A stretch of DNA of 40,729 nucleotides from Akkermansiaceae bacterium UBA5020 (GTDB lineage: Bacteria > Verrucomicrobiota > Verrucomicrobiia > Verrucomicrobiales > DEV007), in the NCBI GenBank assembly GCA_002396885.1, contig DGXY01000129.1:26298-67026 (forward strand), given 5' to 3'. Numbering within the stretch: the stretch's first letter is position 1; each line of letters starts with the position of its first letter. Positions 17,039 through 25,207 of the stretch are shown here, piece after piece. A program made the position numbers and the translations under genes. A model generated the notes under the pieces. That model saw nothing but the letters and a program-made list of their open reading frames with translations. It was not told where the DNA came from and made no database searches.

Positions 17039-17803
17039 TTACATTTTAAAGCCGCCGTCCACGCTCAGGACCTGCCCGGTGATGTAACCGGAAAGGTCGG
17101 AACTGAGGAACCACACCGCCTCGGCGATTTCGGCGGGCTGACCATAGCGCTTCAGGACGATATTGGAAAGAATTTCATCACCACCGAGGCTGCGGACCTC
17201 GGCGGACATGTCGGTCTCGATCACGCCTGGGGCGACCGCGTTGACCCGGATGTGACGGCGTCCCACCTCGACGGCGAGGGCCTGGGTGAAAGAATTGATG
17301 GCGCCTTTGCTCGCCGCATAGTTCGTCTGGCCGCGCCCCCCCTTGGTCGCGGAGACGGAGCTGAGATTGACGATGCGGCCGTAGCGCTTCGACATCATGT
17401 GCGGCACGACGGCCCGGCAGAAATGGAAAACGCCCTCGATGTTCGTCTCGAAGACGGCCTTGAGGTCGTCATCCTCGAGCATCGGGAGGAGGTTGTCGCG
17501 GATTACGCCCGCGTTGTTGACGAGCACGTCGATCCTGCCGGTGCGCTCGACGAGGGCCTCGATGGCGGCATTGACCGCAGCACTGTCGCGCCCATCGACC
17601 TTTGCCGCGGCGATCTTCAGATCCGGATTCTCCGAGATGACAGCGTTCGCCGCCGACTCGTTGCCGAGGTAGGTGAAAGTCACGTCCATGCCCGCCTTGG
17701 CGAGCCGCTCGACGATGGAACGGCCGATGCCTCGGCTGCCGCCGGTGACAAGGGCGAAGCGACCGCCGAGGCCGTCCTCGATCTGGAAAGGGGTCGCGCT
17801 CAT
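17039..17803 (-). CDS. 3-oxoacyl-ACP reductase, FabG-like
   Basis: 254-residue short-chain dehydrogenase that reduces 3-ketoacyl-ACP with NAD(P)H. It has the cofactor loop TGGSRGIGRSI (20-30), NNAGV (96-100), the catalytic Ser near 148 and Y162/K166 in NYAASKGAINSF, i.e. the YxxxK form of ketoreductases. PGVIETDMSAEV and the C-terminal YITGQVLSVDGGFKM are close to housekeeping FabG. Its start overlaps the FabL-like stop by 4 bp and it ends 5 bp before the ACP start, so the three genes are tightly coupled. Having a dedicated ketoreductase beside a dedicated enoyl reductase suggests that the operon can run full reductive elongation cycles. Confidence 0.92.
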   Translation of the reverse strand: MSATPFQIEDGLGGRFALVTGGSRGIGRSIVERLAKAGMDVTFTYLGNESAANAVISENPDLKIAAAKVDGRDSAAVNAAIEALVERTGRIDVLVNNAGVIRDNLLPMLEDDDLKAVFETNIEGVFHFCRAVVPHMMSKRYGRIVNLSSVSATKGGRGQTNYAASKGAINSFTQALAVEVGRRHIRVNAVAPGVIETDMSAEVRSLGGDEILSNIVLKRYGQPAEIAEAVWFLSSDLSGYITGQVLSVDGGFKM

Positions 17804-18555
17804 CCGGAAATGGCGTAACCGCCGTCGACGAAAAGGGTGTGCCCGGTGATCATGCCGGCCTCAGGGAGGCAGAGCAGGTAAATCGCGTCAGCGACCTGCT
17901 CGGGCGTCAGCGTCGGCCCGAGCGGGGTGCGCACCTTATACTCATCGAGAAGGTGCTCGCGATTGGGGAAATGTTTGAGGGCATCGGTATCGACGACGCC
18001 AGCGCTAACGCAATTGACCCGGATCCCCTGAGGTCCGAGTTCCTGAGCAAGGCCGCGGGCGAGGGCCTCGAGGGCGGCCTTCGAGGCGCCGATGAACGTG
18101 TAGTTCGGGATGGCCCGCTCCGAGCCGAGGCTGGTCAGGCCGATGATCGATCCGCCCGCGCTCATCATCGGCACGGCGTTTTGCGCCAGGGTGTTGAGGG
18201 CGAGCGCATTGGTCTCCATGCAGCGGCGGAAATGCTTCAGGGTCATCTCCAGGGCCGGTTTCAGGACGCCGAGAGCGGCATTGCTGACCACCAGATCGAC
18301 CCGGTCGAAGTGCTTTTTGAATTCCGCGAAGGCCTCTCCCACGCTGTCTGGCTGGCTCACGTCCGCCTGCACCGCGAGAGCTTTGCGCCCCATCCCGCGA
18401 ATCTGTTCGCAGACTTTTTCGGCCTCCTCGTGGCTATTGTAATAAAGAATCGCCACGTCAGCGCCCGCCGAGGCCAGTTTCAGGGCCGTGGCACGACCGA
18501 TCCCCCGGGATCCCCCGGAAACAAAGGCGACTTTTCCAGCGAGCGGTTCAGGCAT
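17800..18555 (-). CDS. fabL: Enoyl-ACP reductase III, FabL-like
   Basis: 251-residue short-chain dehydrogenase. It has the loop SGGSRGIGRATAL and, unlike the FabG beside it, the enoyl-reductase catalytic spacing Tyr-x6-Lys: Y152 and K159 in NYTFIGASKAALEAL. Segments SNAALGVLKPALEM, SLGSERAIPNYT and DTDALKHFPNRE are strikingly like Bacillus FabL, the NADPH-dependent enoyl-ACP reductase III that reduces the trans-2 double bond. The ATG at 18555 (MPEPLAGKVAFVSGG) is preferred to one seven codons upstream. First gene of the operon, 60-65 nt downstream of the predicted transcription start. FabL is described as triclosan-tolerant, so the host may share that property. Confidence 0.88.
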   Translation of the reverse strand: MPEPLAGKVAFVSGGSRGIGRATALKLASAGADVAILYYNSHEEAEKVCEQIRGMGRKALAVQADVSQPDSVGEAFAEFKKHFDRVDLVVSNAALGVLKPALEMTLKHFRRCMETNALALNTLAQNAVPMMSAGGSIIGLTSLGSERAIPNYTFIGASKAALEALARGLAQELGPQGIRVNCVSAGVVDTDALKHFPNREHLLDEYKVRTPLGPTLTPEQVADAIYLLCLPEAGMITGHTLFVDGGYAISG

Positions 18556-18624
18556 TGGGAAATACAGTAAAAACAAGAAACGCGATTCTTAGGAACGAGG
18601 TCAGGAAACCGCGAGGGCTGCCAA
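18556..18624 (-). other. 5' leader of the acyl-chain operon
   Basis: About 63-69 nt between the predicted promoter and the FabL-like start. I see no riboswitch-like fold. The rest of the 550-bp pheT-fabL gap, up to 18857, has a GC-rich stretch without a credible gene. Confidence 0.4.
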
Positions 18625-18652
18625 CTTATAGCGACGGCAGGCGCTCCGTCAA
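18625..18652 (-). promoter_or_regulatory. Sigma70-like promoter of the acyl-chain operon
   Basis: On the minus strand TTGACG (18647-18652) and TATAAG (18625-18630) are separated by 16 bp, close to the consensus -35 and -10. Transcription would start near 18618 and leave a leader of about 63 nt before the FabL-like start. No other stretch between the structured RNA and fabL looks as good. This also means that the structured RNA upstream need not be the leader of the operon. Confidence 0.55.
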
Positions 18653-18845
18653 GGACGGGGGGCTAACGGAAATGGCAGGGTTCGTGCCCTCGGCGGCAGG
18701 CCCCACTCCCTTCGGGTCCAGGCGGAAAGTGCTGCGAAAACTCCCCTCTCCGGTCCGGAGTCTGACCGTGGTCCCCTCTTCAAAGACCCAAATCCCCTGT
18801 CCTTCCCCGCGATGCGTGTCCATGTCCCCTGAAACGGCGCGCCCC

Positions 18846-18864
18846 AAAAACAAAAACCCCGGGG
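18846..18864 (-). terminator. Likely 3' end / terminator of the 6S-like RNA
   Basis: On the minus strand, CCCCGGGG is followed by TTTTTGTTTTTG. The upstream AACCCCTC (complement of about 18889-18896) can also pair with GGGGTT, giving an alternative stem before the U-rich run. The U tract marks the probable 3' end of the structured RNA and separates it from the fabL promoter. Confidence 0.4.
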
Positions 18865-19073
18865 TCTTGCGACCACCAGGGTGTTTGAGGGGTTTCCCAC
18901 CTGTGCCGTCTCCCGATCGTGAGGCTCACGTTCCCGTAACTCTACAGGGAGGGAGCCGCCTGTCGACTTTTGCCTTCCAGCGAAGGCCTGACAGCCGACG
19001 ACCGGCTAAGCCCCCATTAACGTATCAACGGTCCGGGCCTGTAATAGATGGGTAAAGGTCGAACACTGCAGGA
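18857..19073 (-). ncRNA. ssrS: Structured RNA resembling 6S RNA
   Basis: About 217 nt with no convincing ORF, between pheT and fabL. The 5' end CCTGCAGTGTTCGACC recalls the CTG..(A/G)TGTTCGC start of 6S RNA. It pairs with GGTCGCAAGAC at the 3' end to close the molecule. Inside, CCCATCT pairs with AGGTGGG, then comes a large open region whose 3' strand holds a small hairpin CGTGAGCCTCACG. The apex is a long hairpin (GGGG..GCCG..CTGTC..GCCTTC-gctg-GAAGGC..GACAG..CGGC..CCTCC). Closing stem, central bubble and apical hairpin is the 6S plan, which mimics an open promoter and binds sigma70 RNA polymerase. CCCCGGGG followed by T5-G-T5 ends it. Pairings were done by eye; family call is tentative. Confidence 0.55.
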
Positions 19074-19105
19074 AAAATCAAAAATTGGGTTGGGTAGGAT
19101 TGTGG

Positions 19106-21490
19106 TTATCTGAATTCTACGTTGAAGGCCTTCTTGAGGGAATCCAAAAGTTTTCCGTGGGCCGCTTCCACCTCTGCCGCCTCGAGAGTTTTTTCCGGAG
19201 CGCGGTAGAGCAAGGAATACGCGAGAGATTTCTTGTCAGTCGCAAGTTTCGCGCCAGTCGGATCGGTGAACACGTCGAAAAGTTCCGCCGAGATCAAGAG
19301 CGGCTCGTCGTAAACCTCGAAGAAGGCCGCCACCTCGCCCGCAGGCAGATCGCCGGGCACGAGCATCGCGACATCGCGTGAGCTGCCGGGGAATTTCGGA
19401 AGATCGGCGTGACGGATCTCCGTCTTCGCCGTCACCATCAGCTTCTTCAGATTCAGCTCGGCCACGAGCACCGGAGCCTCGAGGTCGAGTTCGCGCGCCC
19501 GCGCCGGCGGCACGATGCCCGCCACCCCAATCTTGACCGCCTTCTTACCCGTTCCGATCTCGATGGAACAGGCGCAGAGCAGCTCGCCATCAGCGATGGG
19601 AACGAAATTCAAACCATCAGGACAAATCGCCTCAAGAGCCCCGCGGAGGTCATGGAGGTCGAGATCCTTCGGCTTGCTGTCCGTCCAGCTCCGCAACACC
19701 CGGGCCCCGGTCAAGAGTAGGGCGAGATGTTCGTGCTCGATTTCCTCACCCTTCGGCGAAGCGACAAAAACTCGCCCCGCTTCGAAGAGGCGCAGATCCG
19801 AGCGCCCGAAATGTTCGTTCCGCGAAGCCGAGGCAAGGAGGCCGGGCACGATTCCGGGACGCAGGTAATCTTGCTCGTCGTTGAGCGGGTTTTTCAAACG
19901 CACCGGGCTCATCCCTCGATGCGAGGTCGCGAAATTATCGGCGAGCTGGGCGCCAGAGATCAGCTTCAGATTGCGAGCCTCATGGAAGCCAAGGCTGGCG
20001 AGGCGGTCCTGGATCGCGCGAAGAAAATCGTAGGCCTCGTCCGCCTTGGAAGCCGACGAGAAGGTCGCCATCGTCGTCGAGGGAATGCCCTCGAGCCCGT
20101 GAACGCGCGCCACTTCCTCGACGAGATCGATGGGACGCGCCAGGTCGAGGCGGAAGCTCGGGATCTTCCAAGCACCACCGACTTTCTCCAATCCTAACGA
20201 AGCGAGAATGCCGTCAATCGTCCCGTCGGGGATCTCCGCTCCGATGATACGGCGGCAGTAGTCGTGGTCGAGCGCGACGGGCTTGGGTCCTTCCCCCACG
20301 CCACCGGCGACGACCAACTCCGCCTCGGCCTTACCGCCGGCAAGGTCGAGGATCAGCTTCGTCGCGAATTCGGAAACACCTGCGACCTGCAGCGGATCGA
20401 CGCCGCGTTCGAAGCGGTAGCTCGAGTCGGAATGCAGACCGAGGCGGCGTCCCGTGCGGCGCACCGCCTGAGGATTGAAATAGGCGGCCTCGAGGAGCAC
20501 GTCGGTGGTCGTCTCCGTGACCCCGCTGTCGTGACCACCCATGACTCCACCGATCGCGACGGCTTTCTTCGCATCCGCGATCACGAGATCCTCGGCAGTG
20601 AGGGCGTATTCCTTACCGTCGAGCGCCAGAAAGGTTTCACCATCCGCCGCCTCGCGCACGACGATGCCTCCCTCGAGTTTGGCGAGGTCGAAAACATGGA
20701 GCGGCTGCCCCGTCTCCATCAGCACGTAGTTCGTGATGTCGACGAGGTTATTGATGGGACGCAGGCCGATCGACTCGAGCTTCTGCTTCAGCCAGGCCGG
20801 AGAATCGGTCACCTTCACGCCGCGGATGAGCCGGGCGGTGTAGTAGGGGCAAGCTTCCGACTCGAGCGATACCTCGCCGTCCTTCGCTGCACGGGACGGC
20901 GTGCTGGTTTCGCCGAAATGGGCGCGTCCCTTGAGCGATTTTTTCGCGAGGGCGGCGAGTTCGCGCGCCACGCCGAGATGGCTCAGACAATCGGGACGGT
21001 TCGGCGTGATCTCGAGCTCGAAGACCGCCGGGTAAACCTCCGCCATCGGCGTGCCGGGCTTCAGGTCGGGGGAAAGGATCAACAATCCATCGGCATCCGC
21101 GGCGAGTCCGAGTTCCTTCGCGGAGCACATCATCCCGAGCGAGTCGACCCCGCGCAGCTTGCCTTCCTTGATCTCGAAGCTCTTGCCGCCGCCCGCATCG
21201 AGGACGCAACCCGGCAAGGCCAGAGGCACCTTGTCGCCGACCTCGTAATTCTTTGCCCCGCAGACGATCTGGCGCGACGTGCCCGAACCGTCATCGACCT
21301 GACAAACCGACAATTTCTCCGCGTCGGGATGTTTGTCTGAGGAAAGGATCTGCGCCACGACGAGGTGGTTTGGCAACGATTCGATCCCCTCGACCTCGAT
21401 CCCCGCGAAGGTGAGCAACTCATCGAGCTGCTGGATCGAGTATTCCGAGAAATCGACGTGGTCGCCGAGCCATTGGAGGGAAACGTTCAT
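19106..21490 (-). CDS. pheT: Phenylalanyl-tRNA synthetase beta subunit
   Basis: 794 residues, normal length. Forms the alpha2beta2 PheRS that charges tRNA-Phe. It starts MNVSLQWLGDHVDF. Visible domains are the N-terminal EMAP-type tRNA-binding fold (VAQILSSDKHPDAEKLSVC, about 45-65), the editing-bearing B3/B4 region (RPINNLVDITNYVLMETGQP), B5 and the catalytic-like core, and the C-terminal ferredoxin-like anticodon-binding domain (LPKFPGSSRDVAML). It lies 144 bp after pheS, with a degenerate repeat in the gap, and is followed 33 bp later by the 6S-like RNA. Confidence 0.97.
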   Translation of the reverse strand: MNVSLQWLGDHVDFSEYSIQQLDELLTFAGIEVEGIESLPNHLVVAQILSSDKHPDAEKLSVCQVDDGSGTSRQIVCGAKNYEVGDKVPLALPGCVLDAGGGKSFEIKEGKLRGVDSLGMMCSAKELGLAADADGLLILSPDLKPGTPMAEVYPAVFELEITPNRPDCLSHLGVARELAALAKKSLKGRAHFGETSTPSRAAKDGEVSLESEACPYYTARLIRGVKVTDSPAWLKQKLESIGLRPINNLVDITNYVLMETGQPLHVFDLAKLEGGIVVREAADGETFLALDGKEYALTAEDLVIADAKKAVAIGGVMGGHDSGVTETTTDVLLEAAYFNPQAVRRTGRRLGLHSDSSYRFERGVDPLQVAGVSEFATKLILDLAGGKAEAELVVAGGVGEGPKPVALDHDYCRRIIGAEIPDGTIDGILASLGLEKVGGAWKIPSFRLDLARPIDLVEEVARVHGLEGIPSTTMATFSSASKADEAYDFLRAIQDRLASLGFHEARNLKLISGAQLADNFATSHRGMSPVRLKNPLNDEQDYLRPGIVPGLLASASRNEHFGRSDLRLFEAGRVFVASPKGEEIEHEHLALLLTGARVLRSWTDSKPKDLDLHDLRGALEAICPDGLNFVPIADGELLCACSIEIGTGKKAVKIGVAGIVPPARARELDLEAPVLVAELNLKKLMVTAKTEIRHADLPKFPGSSRDVAMLVPGDLPAGEVAAFFEVYDEPLLISAELFDVFTDPTGAKLATDKKSLAYSLLYRAPEKTLEAAEVEAAHGKLLDSLKKAFNVEFR

Positions 21491-21634
21491 ATCGGGGCGG
21501 GCCGACGGCCCGGTAAAAGGTGGGAAGGTAAAAGGTAAAAAGTCCGGAGTAAGGGAGTGGTGGAGTCTTGGAGTGGTGGGCGGAAGATTTGCGTTAAATC
21601 GCGGGTATTTGCGGTCATTCGCGTTGAATGCCGT
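21491..21634. repeat. pheS-pheT spacer with degenerate direct and interspersed repeats
   Basis: 144 bp without a gene. It holds short direct repeats (GGTAAAAGGTAAAA at about 21527-21540; GGAGTGGTGGAGTCTTGGAGTGGTGG at about 21555-21580) and at 21601-21626 a copy of the GCGGGTATTTGCGGTCATTCGCGTT unit, related to the inverted repeat at 39588-39672. Confidence 0.6.
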
Positions 21635-22651
<1,017 letters not shown>

Positions 22652-22741
22652 TTAGGCTGAAGAGGGTTGGGCCGGAGACTTAACCGGGGCGGATCGGAAA
22701 AGCAACCGTCTGGATCAAACGGACAGGTCGCCGAGTGAAAC

Positions 22742-22778
22742 AAAAAAAACCGGCCGCCTGCGAAGCAAGCGACCGGTC
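22742..22778 (-). terminator. Rho-independent terminator after rplT
   Basis: On the minus strand ACCGGTCGCTTG-CTTCG-CAGGCGGCCGGT forms a 12-bp stem with a five-base loop, followed by eight T residues. It lies 34 bp after the rplT stop. It is the clearest intrinsic terminator in the window and separates rpmI-rplT from pheST. Confidence 0.88.
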
Positions 22779-22811
22779 TCTGAAATCTTGGATTCCTGTA
22801 GGGTGCGTGGA

Positions 22812-23189
22812 TCAGGCGGTCGCTTTGGCCTTTTCCTCGAGGGCGGCCGAGGCCTTCCCGACGAGGGCGGCAAAGGCAGCCTCATCATGAATCGCGATAT
22901 CGGAGAGGACCTTGCGGTCGAGCTCGATCCCGGCGGCCTTGAGGCCCTCCATGAAACGAGAATAGGTCATTCCGTTTTGCTTGGCTCCGGCGTTGATCCG
23001 TTGGATCCAAAGGCCCCGGAAGCTGCGCTTGCGGTTTTTGCGGTCACGATAGGCCCACTGCTGGGCCTTGGTGACGGCGTCTTTGGCGGTACGGATCAGT
23101 TTTGAACGCGCGGAGCGGAAGCCCCTCGCTTTCAGCAGGATGCGCTTGCGGCGCTTGCGGCTTGCAGCCGAATTGGTGGCACGTGGCAT
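22812..23189 (-). CDS. rplT: 50S ribosomal protein L20
   Basis: 125 residues, strongly basic N-terminal tail. It contains the L20 blocks RKRRKRILLKARGFRSARS, YRDRKNRKRSFRGLWIQRIN and NGMTYSRFMEGLKAAGIELDRK. L20 binds 23S rRNA early in 50S assembly and in many bacteria represses its own operon by binding the mRNA leader. A C-terminal Ala/Glu/Lys tail (KASAALEEKAKATA) adds a few residues. It lies 167 bp downstream of rpmI, a wider gap than usual that contains a strong perfect hairpin. Confidence 0.97.
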   Translation of the reverse strand: MPRATNSAASRKRRKRILLKARGFRSARSKLIRTAKDAVTKAQQWAYRDRKNRKRSFRGLWIQRINAGAKQNGMTYSRFMEGLKAAGIELDRKVLSDIAIHDEAAFAALVGKASAALEEKAKATA

Positions 23190-23296
23190 TTTTCTTTTTC
23201 TCCGAGGGGACTGTTGTTTTTACTTCGATCGGCTGACTCATCCTCTCATCAGGCGCCGGTGGGCGTTTCCGCCGCGGCGCCAGTCGGCTCGATCGT

Positions 23297-23315
23297 GGAC
23301 CGGATCATCCGGTCC
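23297..23315. promoter_or_regulatory. Perfect hairpin in the rpmI-rplT spacer
   Basis: GGACCGGA-TCA-TCCGGTCC, an 8-bp perfect stem, sits in the 167-bp spacer between rpmI and rplT. There is no T run on either side, so it is not a classical terminator. It could stabilise or process the transcript, or take part in L20 feedback; this is inference. Confidence 0.4.
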
Positions 23316-23356
23316 GAGTGGCGAAGAATTCCCTTCTCCGGCCAACGGGAGGCCCG

Positions 23357-23566
23357 TCAACCGAAAGGCAGGTTCATCTTGATCGCCTTCTCGTCTGCGG
23401 GCGAGACCAATGCAGCCTGCGCGAGATTACGAAGACGCTTCGAACTTTTACGACGGTTCAAGTGGCGTTTGCCCTGTTTCCGACGCAGAATTCTGCCACT
23501 GCCGGTCACCTTGAATCTCTTGGCGACCCCTTTTCGTGTTTTACATTTTCCGGCAACTCGTGACAT
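23357..23566 (-). CDS. rpmI: 50S ribosomal protein L35
   Basis: 69 residues, very basic. It carries the family blocks AKRFKVTGSGRILRRKQGKRH and NRRKSSKRLRNLAQAALVS, with the C-terminal DEKAIKMNLPFG. L35 is a small 50S protein near the tunnel side of 23S rRNA. The N-terminus MSRVAGKCKTRKG replaces the more common MPKMKTKK. The infC gene that often precedes rpmI is not here; upstream is a 359-bp divergent spacer. Confidence 0.95.
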   Translation of the reverse strand: MSRVAGKCKTRKGVAKRFKVTGSGRILRRKQGKRHLNRRKSSKRLRNLAQAALVSPADEKAIKMNLPFG

Positions 23567-23575
23567 AGGGCGGCC

Positions 23576-23603
23576 ACAGTAATCGCCCCGTCAAGTTTTG
23601 CAA
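23576..23603 (-). promoter_or_regulatory. Candidate promoter of rpmI-rplT
   Basis: On the minus strand TTGCAA (23598-23603) and TACTGT (23576-23581) are 16 bp apart, just ahead of the rpmI ATG, so the leader would be very short. A TTGACG at about 23590-23595 also lies in this region and could be an alternative -35 element. Weak by-eye call. Confidence 0.3.
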
Positions 23604-23925
23604 CGGGTTTTCGGGACCTGTTTTCGAGGCCGGTCGGGATCGGCCAGGATTCAGGCGTCTGCGTTGGCGAGACAAGGGCCTCCCAGCCCGCACGGGGCGT
23701 GGCATTCCTACTTTTCAGCCATCGCCGCCCGGTTCGCAGCCGGGAAACTCGGGAAACTGGCAAAACGCGGGCCGCGGATCGCCGGCGCATGGCGGGTTGC
23801 GTCCTAGGCATCGCCTTCAAAACAGGCAGCGTTCCCGCCACCCCGCGCCATCCGGCCAGTTTTTTCCTTTCCCCTGCGGCGCGGTTCCCGTTAAGGTCTG
23901 CCCATTCCGAATCCCTCCCCTTTTT
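23604..23925. other. Divergent spacer rpmI / moxR, no gene seen
   Basis: About 320 bp between the rpmI promoter region and the MoxR start. Open frames cross it on both strands, but their products are Arg/Pro/Ser-rich and look like GC-driven noise. CCCGGTTCGCAGCCGGG near 23730 can form a short hairpin. Apart from the expected promoter for moxR I see nothing definable. Confidence 0.5.
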
Positions 23926-24987
23926 ATGAGCGACGATGACCCGATTCCCGTGACTCCTGACGAAACCATCAACGAAACGGACGCCACGGTGGCCTCGCCC
24001 GCGGATCTGGAGGAAGAAATGGCCGGCAAACTCGCCGAAGCCCGGACCACCATCGGCAAGGAGCTGCGCAAGGTCATCATCGGTCAGGACGAGGTCGTCG
24101 AACAGATGCTGATCGCGCTGCTCTCGGGTGGCCATTGCCTCGTCACCGGCGCGCCTGGACTAGCCAAGACCCTCCTCGTCAGCACCCTCGCGAAGGTCTT
24201 CGAGCTTTCCTTCAGCCGCATCCAGTTCACCCCCGATCTGATGCCCTCTGACATTACCGGCACCGAGATCCTCGAGGACACCGCGGAGGGCAAGCGCGAG
24301 CTCGTCTTCAATCCCGGCCCCATCTTCGCGAACCTCATCCTCGCCGACGAAATCAACCGAACCCCGCCGAAAACCCAGGCCGCCCTCCTCGAGGCAATGC
24401 AGGAGAAACAGGTCACGGTGGCGGGCCACAGCCTGCAACTCGACAAACCCTTCTTCGTCCTCGCGACCCAGAACCCCATCGAGATGGAGGGAACCTATCC
24501 CCTGCCCGAGGCCCAGCTCGACCGTTTCATGTTCAACATCGTGATCGATTACCTCAGCGAGGATGAAGAGGTCGCGGTCGTCTCCCAGACCACCGGAGCC
24601 GGAGCCGAGGAGGTGAAGCCCGTCTTCTCCGGAGCCGATCTTCTGAAATGCCATCAAGTCGTCCGCCGCGTCCCCATCGCTGAGGAGGTGGTGCGCTACG
24701 CCGTGCGGATCGCCGCGAATTCACGCCCGGGCCAGAAGCACACCCCCGCTTACGTCAACGAATGGGTCAACTGGGGTGCCGGGACCCGCGCCGGACAAAG
24801 CCTCGTCCTCGGTGCGAAAACGCGAGCCCTCCTCGACGGTCGTTCGCACGTCACCTACGAGGACATCCGCACCCTCGCCGCACCGGTTCTGAGACACCGC
24901 ATCCTCACCAACTACCGCGCCGAGGCGGAAGGAATCACGGTGGAGGACGTCATCAAGAAAGTGATCGAACTGACGCCAGAGAAGTAA
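23926..24987 (+). CDS. MoxR-family AAA+ ATPase
   Basis: 353 residues. Typical MoxR core: Walker A TGAPGLAKT (74-82), Walker B LILADEINR (about 137-145), sensor 1 FFVLATQNPIEMEG, YPLPEAQLDRFMF arginine-finger region, and a lid ending GRSHVTYEDIRTLAAPVLRHR. MoxR ATPases act as chaperones that mature partner proteins, usually with a von Willebrand-type (DUF58/BatA) partner encoded next door, as here. The start is the ATG at 23926 (MSDDDPIPVTPDE); the frame is open 43 codons upstream but that part is Pro/Arg-rich and unlike the family. An acidic N-terminal ~30 residues precedes the core. Confidence 0.93.
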   Translation: MSDDDPIPVTPDETINETDATVASPADLEEEMAGKLAEARTTIGKELRKVIIGQDEVVEQMLIALLSGGHCLVTGAPGLAKTLLVSTLAKVFELSFSRIQFTPDLMPSDITGTEILEDTAEGKRELVFNPGPIFANLILADEINRTPPKTQAALLEAMQEKQVTVAGHSLQLDKPFFVLATQNPIEMEGTYPLPEAQLDRFMFNIVIDYLSEDEEVAVVSQTTGAGAEEVKPVFSGADLLKCHQVVRRVPIAEEVVRYAVRIAANSRPGQKHTPAYVNEWVNWGAGTRAGQSLVLGAKTRALLDGRSHVTYEDIRTLAAPVLRHRILTNYRAEAEGITVEDVIKKVIELTPEK

Positions 24988-25001
24988 GGCATCAGAAAAA
25001 T

Positions 25002-25112
25002 CATCTGCGGCCATCTGCGGCCATCCGCGTGGAAATCTGAAAGCCAAGCCGATCGAAACCTCTCCAAATCCTCAACGCAGATGAGCGCGGATTCCCGCAG
25101 ATAAGCGCAGAT
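25002..25112. repeat. Degenerate inverted repeat (CATCTGCGG / CGCAGATG units)
   Basis: Left arm 25002-25030 is CATCTGCGGC repeated twice and a variant CCATCCGCGT. Right arm 25074-25112 reads CGCAGATGAGCGCGG and onward, the degenerate reverse complement. It has the same layout as the repeats at 39588-39672 and 40647-40716 but a different unit. Confidence 0.7.
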
Positions 25113-25123
25113 CCAAATCCAAC

Positions 25124-25170
25124 CTCCCAAGTCTCCAAGTCTCCCCCTCTCCAAGTCTCCCCCTCCCTCC
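25124..25170. repeat. CCAAGTCTCC tandem tract
   Basis: Three imperfect copies of CCAAGTCTCC joined by CCCCTCT-type linkers, 40 bp before the DUF58 start. The reverse complement of the same unit (GGAGTCTTGGAG) appears in the pheS-pheT spacer, so it is a dispersed element rather than slippage at one place. Confidence 0.5.
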
Positions 25171-25207
25171 GGCGCTCCGCGCCGTCCCCGCTCCGCGCCT
25201 CCCCCCC

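Noticed and set aside
11789..18555. Aryl polyene or ladderane biosynthetic cluster
   Set aside because: These share ketosynthases, ACP, dehydratase and LpxL-like acyltransferase, but I see no ammonia lyase, AMP ligase, thioesterase, glycosyltransferase, export or desaturase gene, and an enoyl reductase is present. Not fully excluded.
18555..19055. 166-codon plus-strand frame in the pheT-fabL gap
   Set aside because: It crosses both the promoter and the structured RNA, is Arg/Pro/Ser-rich and has no domain.
18857..19073. Riboswitch or attenuator leader of the fabL operon
   Set aside because: A strong promoter at 18625-18652 lies between the RNA and fabL, and the conserved cores of cobalamin, SAM and T-box elements are not visible. 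tmRNA, RNase P and SRP RNA hallmarks were also looked for and not found.
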